Below are positions 15,862 to 18,465 of a DNA stretch of 18,465 nucleotides, one piece after another. Numbering within the stretch: the first letter of the stretch is position 1; each line of letters starts with the position of its first letter. The notes under the pieces are model-generated. The model searched no databases. It worked only from the letters and a program-made list of their open reading frames with translations, and was not told where the DNA came from. The DNA is taken from the NCBI GenBank assembly GCA_910586095.1, contig CAJUHQ010000073.1, positions 1 through 18,465 on the forward strand, in the 5' to 3' direction. Position numbers and translations under genes: made by a program. Origin of the DNA: an uncultured Lachnospiraceae bacterium (lineage in GTDB: Bacteria > Bacillota > Clostridia > Lachnospirales > Lachnospiraceae).

Positions 15862-17139
15862 ATGAGTGAAATCGTTATCAGTATAGAAGGGCTCAAGAAA
15901 CAGTATCGGTTAGGTGCAATTGGTGGAGGGACATTAACGGCAGATCTTCAATCGTGGTGGGCAAGAAAGAGAGGAAAAGAGGACCCCAATACAAAATTAG
16001 GACAAGATCAAGGAAAAATTGGAGAGCGGTTTTGGGCGTTGAATGGCATTGACTTGCAAGTAAGACAGGGTGAAGCTGTCGGTATTATTGGCCATAATGG
16101 TGCTGGAAAATCAACGTTATTAAAAGTGTTGTCAAGAGTGACTGCGCCTACAGAAGGGATTATACGAATGAAAGGGCGTATTTCAAGTATGCTCGAAGTA
16201 GGGACAGGGTTTCATCCAGAATTGACAGGCAGAGAAAATATTTTTATGAATGGTGCTATATTGGGAATGAGCAAAAGAGAGGTCGCATCAAAAATAGACC
16301 AGATCATAGAGTTTTCTGAATGTGGTCAATTTATTGATACTCCAGTTAAGAGATATTCGTCGGGAATGTATGTCAAACTTGCCTTTGCAGTTGCAGCACA
16401 TTTAGATGCGGAGATCTTGGTTATGGATGAAGTGCTTGCGGTGGGGGATTTGAAGTTTCAAAAAAAGTGTCTTGGCAAGATGGGGGATGCAGCGAACAAT
16501 GAAGGAAAAACGGTACTCTATGTCAGTCATAATATGAGTACAATACGACAGTTGTGTACAAGGTGTATTGTGCTGAATCATGGTCAGATTATCTTTGATG
16601 GGGATGTAGAAGAAGCAATTAAAATTTATATGGAGCAGGATAAAGGAGATTTGATAAATTTTTATGATTTTACATCGGTTAGTCGTCCATCTGTCGATCA
16701 TGGTTCTGTTTTATTTGTAGATAATTTTGAGTTTTTGGATAAAGAATATCCGATCTATCAAAATAATGAAAAAATTCGATTTAGAATCACATATCATTCA
16801 AAAGAAAATATTGCTGATTTGAGATTGTATTATACGGTGCTTTTTGGAGACGACACCATCGCGGGAACAACGCAGTCCAAAGTGTTTGGAAAAGCCGACA
16901 AAAATGAGAGGATGCAGGCGGAATTTGCGTTTGATGTGTCTAATTTTGTCCCAGGAAGATATTATTTTTATTTGGATATTTTTACGATGAATGAATATGG
17001 TACACATTTGAGCTATGACCACCCCGCACAAAAAATTTTTTTTGAGATTGTTGATGATGGTAAAATAGAAAGTATTCGGTGGCAAAGAAAATATTTTGGT
17101 CATATACGCCTAAACGAATTGGAGATTCTTCACAGATAA
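15862..17139 (+). CDS. wzt: Polysaccharide ABC exporter ATPase with Wzt-like C-terminal sugar-recognition domain
   Basis: This 425-residue protein is longer than a bare TagH/RfbE-type ATPase. The nucleotide-binding domain covers about residues 1-255: Walker A GHNGAGKST at 77-85, ABC signature YSSGM at 165-169, Walker B EILVMDE at 184-190 and the switch His in SHN at 222-224. An inserted polar segment before the Walker A strand (about 22-57) is usual in O-antigen exporters. Residues ~280-425 form a strand-rich domain, with FRITYHS and PGRYYFYLDIF, like the Wzt C-terminal carbohydrate-binding module. In Gram-negative systems that module recognises the modified non-reducing end of the chain before export. 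GAGG at 15853-15856 is the ribosome binding site for ATG 15862. The presence of the module predicts that the exporter selects a specific, perhaps fucosylated or capped, glycan. Confidence 0.9.
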   Translation: MSEIVISIEGLKKQYRLGAIGGGTLTADLQSWWARKRGKEDPNTKLGQDQGKIGERFWALNGIDLQVRQGEAVGIIGHNGAGKSTLLKVLSRVTAPTEGIIRMKGRISSMLEVGTGFHPELTGRENIFMNGAILGMSKREVASKIDQIIEFSECGQFIDTPVKRYSSGMYVKLAFAVAAHLDAEILVMDEVLAVGDLKFQKKCLGKMGDAANNEGKTVLYVSHNMSTIRQLCTRCIVLNHGQIIFDGDVEEAIKIYMEQDKGDLINFYDFTSVSRPSVDHGSVLFVDNFEFLDKEYPIYQNNEKIRFRITYHSKENIADLRLYYTVLFGDDTIAGTTQSKVFGKADKNERMQAEFAFDVSNFVPGRYYFYLDIFTMNEYGTHLSYDHPAQKIFFEIVDDGKIESIRWQRKYFGHIRLNELEILHR

Positions 17140-17211
17140 ATCATTTGTCAAAATATAGTTGATACAAGAGACTCAAGTGTTTTGCACAAAGGTAAGGAGA
17201 ATGAGAAACAC

Positions 17212-18186
17212 ATGGAAAAAAAGATGATGAATGATGGTATATGTTTGTTGCGGTTGCTGTTGGCATTTTGGGTGATTATGTGTCACTTTTTTAACGAAGG
17301 AGGGATTTTTGCCTATTTTAAAACATTTGCAGTTCCGATATTTATGTTGATCTCATTTTATTATACAAGTAAGTATATTGTAAGCAAAGATTCAGAAAAG
17401 ATTAGGAAGAAACTGAAGCGACTTTTTATTCCCTTTTGGTTCTGGGGAATAGCTTATTATATTATTCTTTTGATTTTTACAGATACGGTGACAGTTCAGG
17501 ATCTTTTGTGGCAATTGGTTACAGGATCGAGTCAAACGATTAATCCTCCCCTTTGGTTTATGGCTGACCAGATTTTTTTAGTGGGATTTTTGTATACAAT
17601 CTATAGCCTATTTTCTGAACGTAAGTATGCAAATTGGTTTTGCCTGTTTTTGATCGTATGCTGTTTGTCGCTACAATATTCAGGAGTCAATTTTGAAATC
17701 AATGATAAATTGCCGTGGGAGATGAAGTGGAATGTTGGAAGATTCTATGAGGTGCTTCCTTATGCGATTCTTGGGGTACTACTTGGGCAGATTCAGTTGC
17801 AAAAAGAGATAAAAGCTAGTGTGCGCTGGGGATGTATTTTTGCTGGCTTTTTTATATTATTAATATGTTATCGGTGTTCTATTCCAAACGGGATTGGTTT
17901 TGGGTATGAAGGAATAGAAAAAATAGTGGGTTCTGTTGTAATTTTTGGAATAGCACAACTTGTGCCAATCTATCATTTTCAATTGCTAGAACATATATCA
18001 CAATATACATTGGGTATTTATTGTTTACATCTAGGAGTAGGGTGGATAGTACAAGCACTCTTACAGGCTTATGCAATTCAACTAAGAGATCGATATGTTT
18101 GTATACTTATTTATGGGATTTCCTTTGGATGTGTGGTGTTGTTGTCGCGACTTCCGATTAAGAACATAAAAAATGTTCTTTGTTGA
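17212..18186 (+). CDS. Acyltransferase-3 family membrane protein (first of two)
   Basis: Counted from ATG 17212 this is a 324-residue multi-pass membrane protein. The N-terminal helix, RLLLAFWVIMCHF, has the Arg...His arrangement typical of acyltransferase-3 (AT3) proteins, where the membrane His is the proposed catalytic residue. PPLWFM in the middle and YTLGIYCLHL near the C-terminus are further AT3 family features. AT3 enzymes transfer acetyl or other acyl groups from the cytoplasmic side to sugars of extracytoplasmic glycans. The likely substrate is the glycan made by the preceding genes. AAGGAG at 17194-17199 supports ATG 17212; the frame is open to a TTG at 17182, and ATG 17224 is also possible. 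An ATG at 17201 is in another frame and reaches a stop after eight codons. Confidence 0.85.
   Translation: MEKKMMNDGICLLRLLLAFWVIMCHFFNEGGIFAYFKTFAVPIFMLISFYYTSKYIVSKDSEKIRKKLKRLFIPFWFWGIAYYIILLIFTDTVTVQDLLWQLVTGSSQTINPPLWFMADQIFLVGFLYTIYSLFSERKYANWFCLFLIVCCLSLQYSGVNFEINDKLPWEMKWNVGRFYEVLPYAILGVLLGQIQLQKEIKASVRWGCIFAGFFILLICYRCSIPNGIGFGYEGIEKIVGSVVIFGIAQLVPIYHFQLLEHISQYTLGIYCLHLGVGWIVQALLQAYAIQLRDRYVCILIYGISFGCVVLLSRLPIKNIKNVLC
18160..18180 (+). other. 8-bp perfect hairpin at the end of the first AT3 gene (weak terminator or attenuator candidate)
   Basis: AAGAACAT (18160-18167) pairs perfectly with ATGTTCTT (18173-18180) around an AAAAA loop. It lies within the last codons of the gene. The stem has only two G-C pairs and is followed by TGTTGAG rather than a T-run, so strong intrinsic termination is unlikely. 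Confidence 0.3.
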
Positions 18187-18236
18187 GAAGAGTAGTTGAA
18201 AAAGCAATTTTTCAGTCTAAATATGGAGGGAAACAC

Positions 18237-18465
18237 GTGAAAGAACAGAGCAGGGTACAATGGATTGATGCAGGAAAGGGAATTGCTATATGCCTAATGG
18301 TGTTGGGACATGTGATACAATATGGAAATGGAAAGGAAGTATTATTATCAGAACTGTTTTGGGAGAATAAAATTTTTTTGTTGATTTATAGTTTTCATAT
18401 GCCTTTTTTTATTTTTTTAAGTGGTTTTTGTTTTTGGAATACTTGTAATAAGTATAGTGTAAGTC
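18237..18465 (+). CDS. Acyltransferase-3 family membrane protein (second, 3' truncated by window)
   Basis: Only the first 76 residues are visible. They begin at GTG 18237 behind GGAGG at 18225-18229 (7-nt spacer). QWIDAGKGIAICLMVLGHV, followed by IYSFHMPFFIFLSGF, is the classic start of an OafA/YrhL-type AT3 protein: a WIDxxKGI segment, a membrane His in the LGHV stretch and the FHMP turn. It is a different subfamily from the AT3 protein just upstream, which has a shorter N-terminal arm and no WIDxxKGI. Both are expected to sit in the cytoplasmic membrane and O-acylate a glycan. The substrate is presumed to be the polymer of this locus, but a peptidoglycan or other target cannot be excluded from 76 residues. 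Confidence 0.85.
   Translation, partial: MKEQSRVQWIDAGKGIAICLMVLGHVIQYGNGKEVLLSELFWENKIFLLIYSFHMPFFIFLSGFCFWNTCNKYSVS

Noticed and set aside
1..18465. Insertion sequences, CRISPR array, tRNA or attachment sites around the defence module
   Set aside because: No transposase-like or integrase-like protein, regularly spaced repeat array, tRNA-like cloverleaf or long flanking direct repeat was seen.

Overview
The window looks like part of a low-GC Gram-positive chromosome, most likely a Clostridia/Lachnospiraceae-type gut commensal. I infer this from the AT-rich genes, the GGAG/AAGGAG-like ribosome binding sites, occasional GTG starts, tight co-directional packing and the style of the glycosyltransferases. 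No taxonomic marker gene is present. Every supported gene is on the plus strand, with short gaps or overlaps. No gene-free stretch exceeds 300 bases. I see no tRNA, rRNA, CRISPR array, transposase or integrase.

Region 1 (1-5138) is an antiphage defence module. After the tail of an unidentified upstream gene (1-167) come a large P-loop ATPase (202-2535) and a large, divergent adenosine deaminase (2535-5138), coupled by a 1-bp TAATG overlap. The pair matches RADAR (RdrA + RdrB). The deaminase keeps all the recognisable ADA metal and catalytic motifs spread through a much enlarged protein. The upstream gene ends only 34 bp before rdrA and may belong to the same operon.

Region 2 (5211-14926) encodes glycan assembly: two GT11 alpha-1,2-fucosyltransferase-like enzymes, four GT2 glycosyltransferases, a GT6 (blood-group A/B-type) alpha-1,3-Gal/GalNAc transferase-like enzyme and a GT10 alpha-1,3/4-fucosyltransferase-like enzyme. 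Together GT11, GT6 and GT10 are the enzyme families that build ABH- and Lewis-type host-like epitopes, so this locus is a strong candidate for molecular mimicry of mucosal blood-group glycans. Between them lies a multi-pass membrane protein gene (8152-9937), possibly a polymerase or GT-C enzyme, that is split into three overlapping reading frames by two single-base shifts at homopolymers.

Region 3 (14928-18465) encodes export and decoration: an ABC-2 permease (Wzm type), an ABC ATPase with a C-terminal Wzt-like sugar-recognition domain, and two consecutive acyltransferase-3 family membrane proteins, the second cut off by the window end. In outline, GT2/GT11/GT6/GT10 build a fucosylated surface glycan in the cytoplasm, Wzm/Wzt export it, and the AT3 proteins may O-acylate it. 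The direct abutment of an intracellular phage defence module and a surface-glycan locus places two phage-relevant functions side by side.
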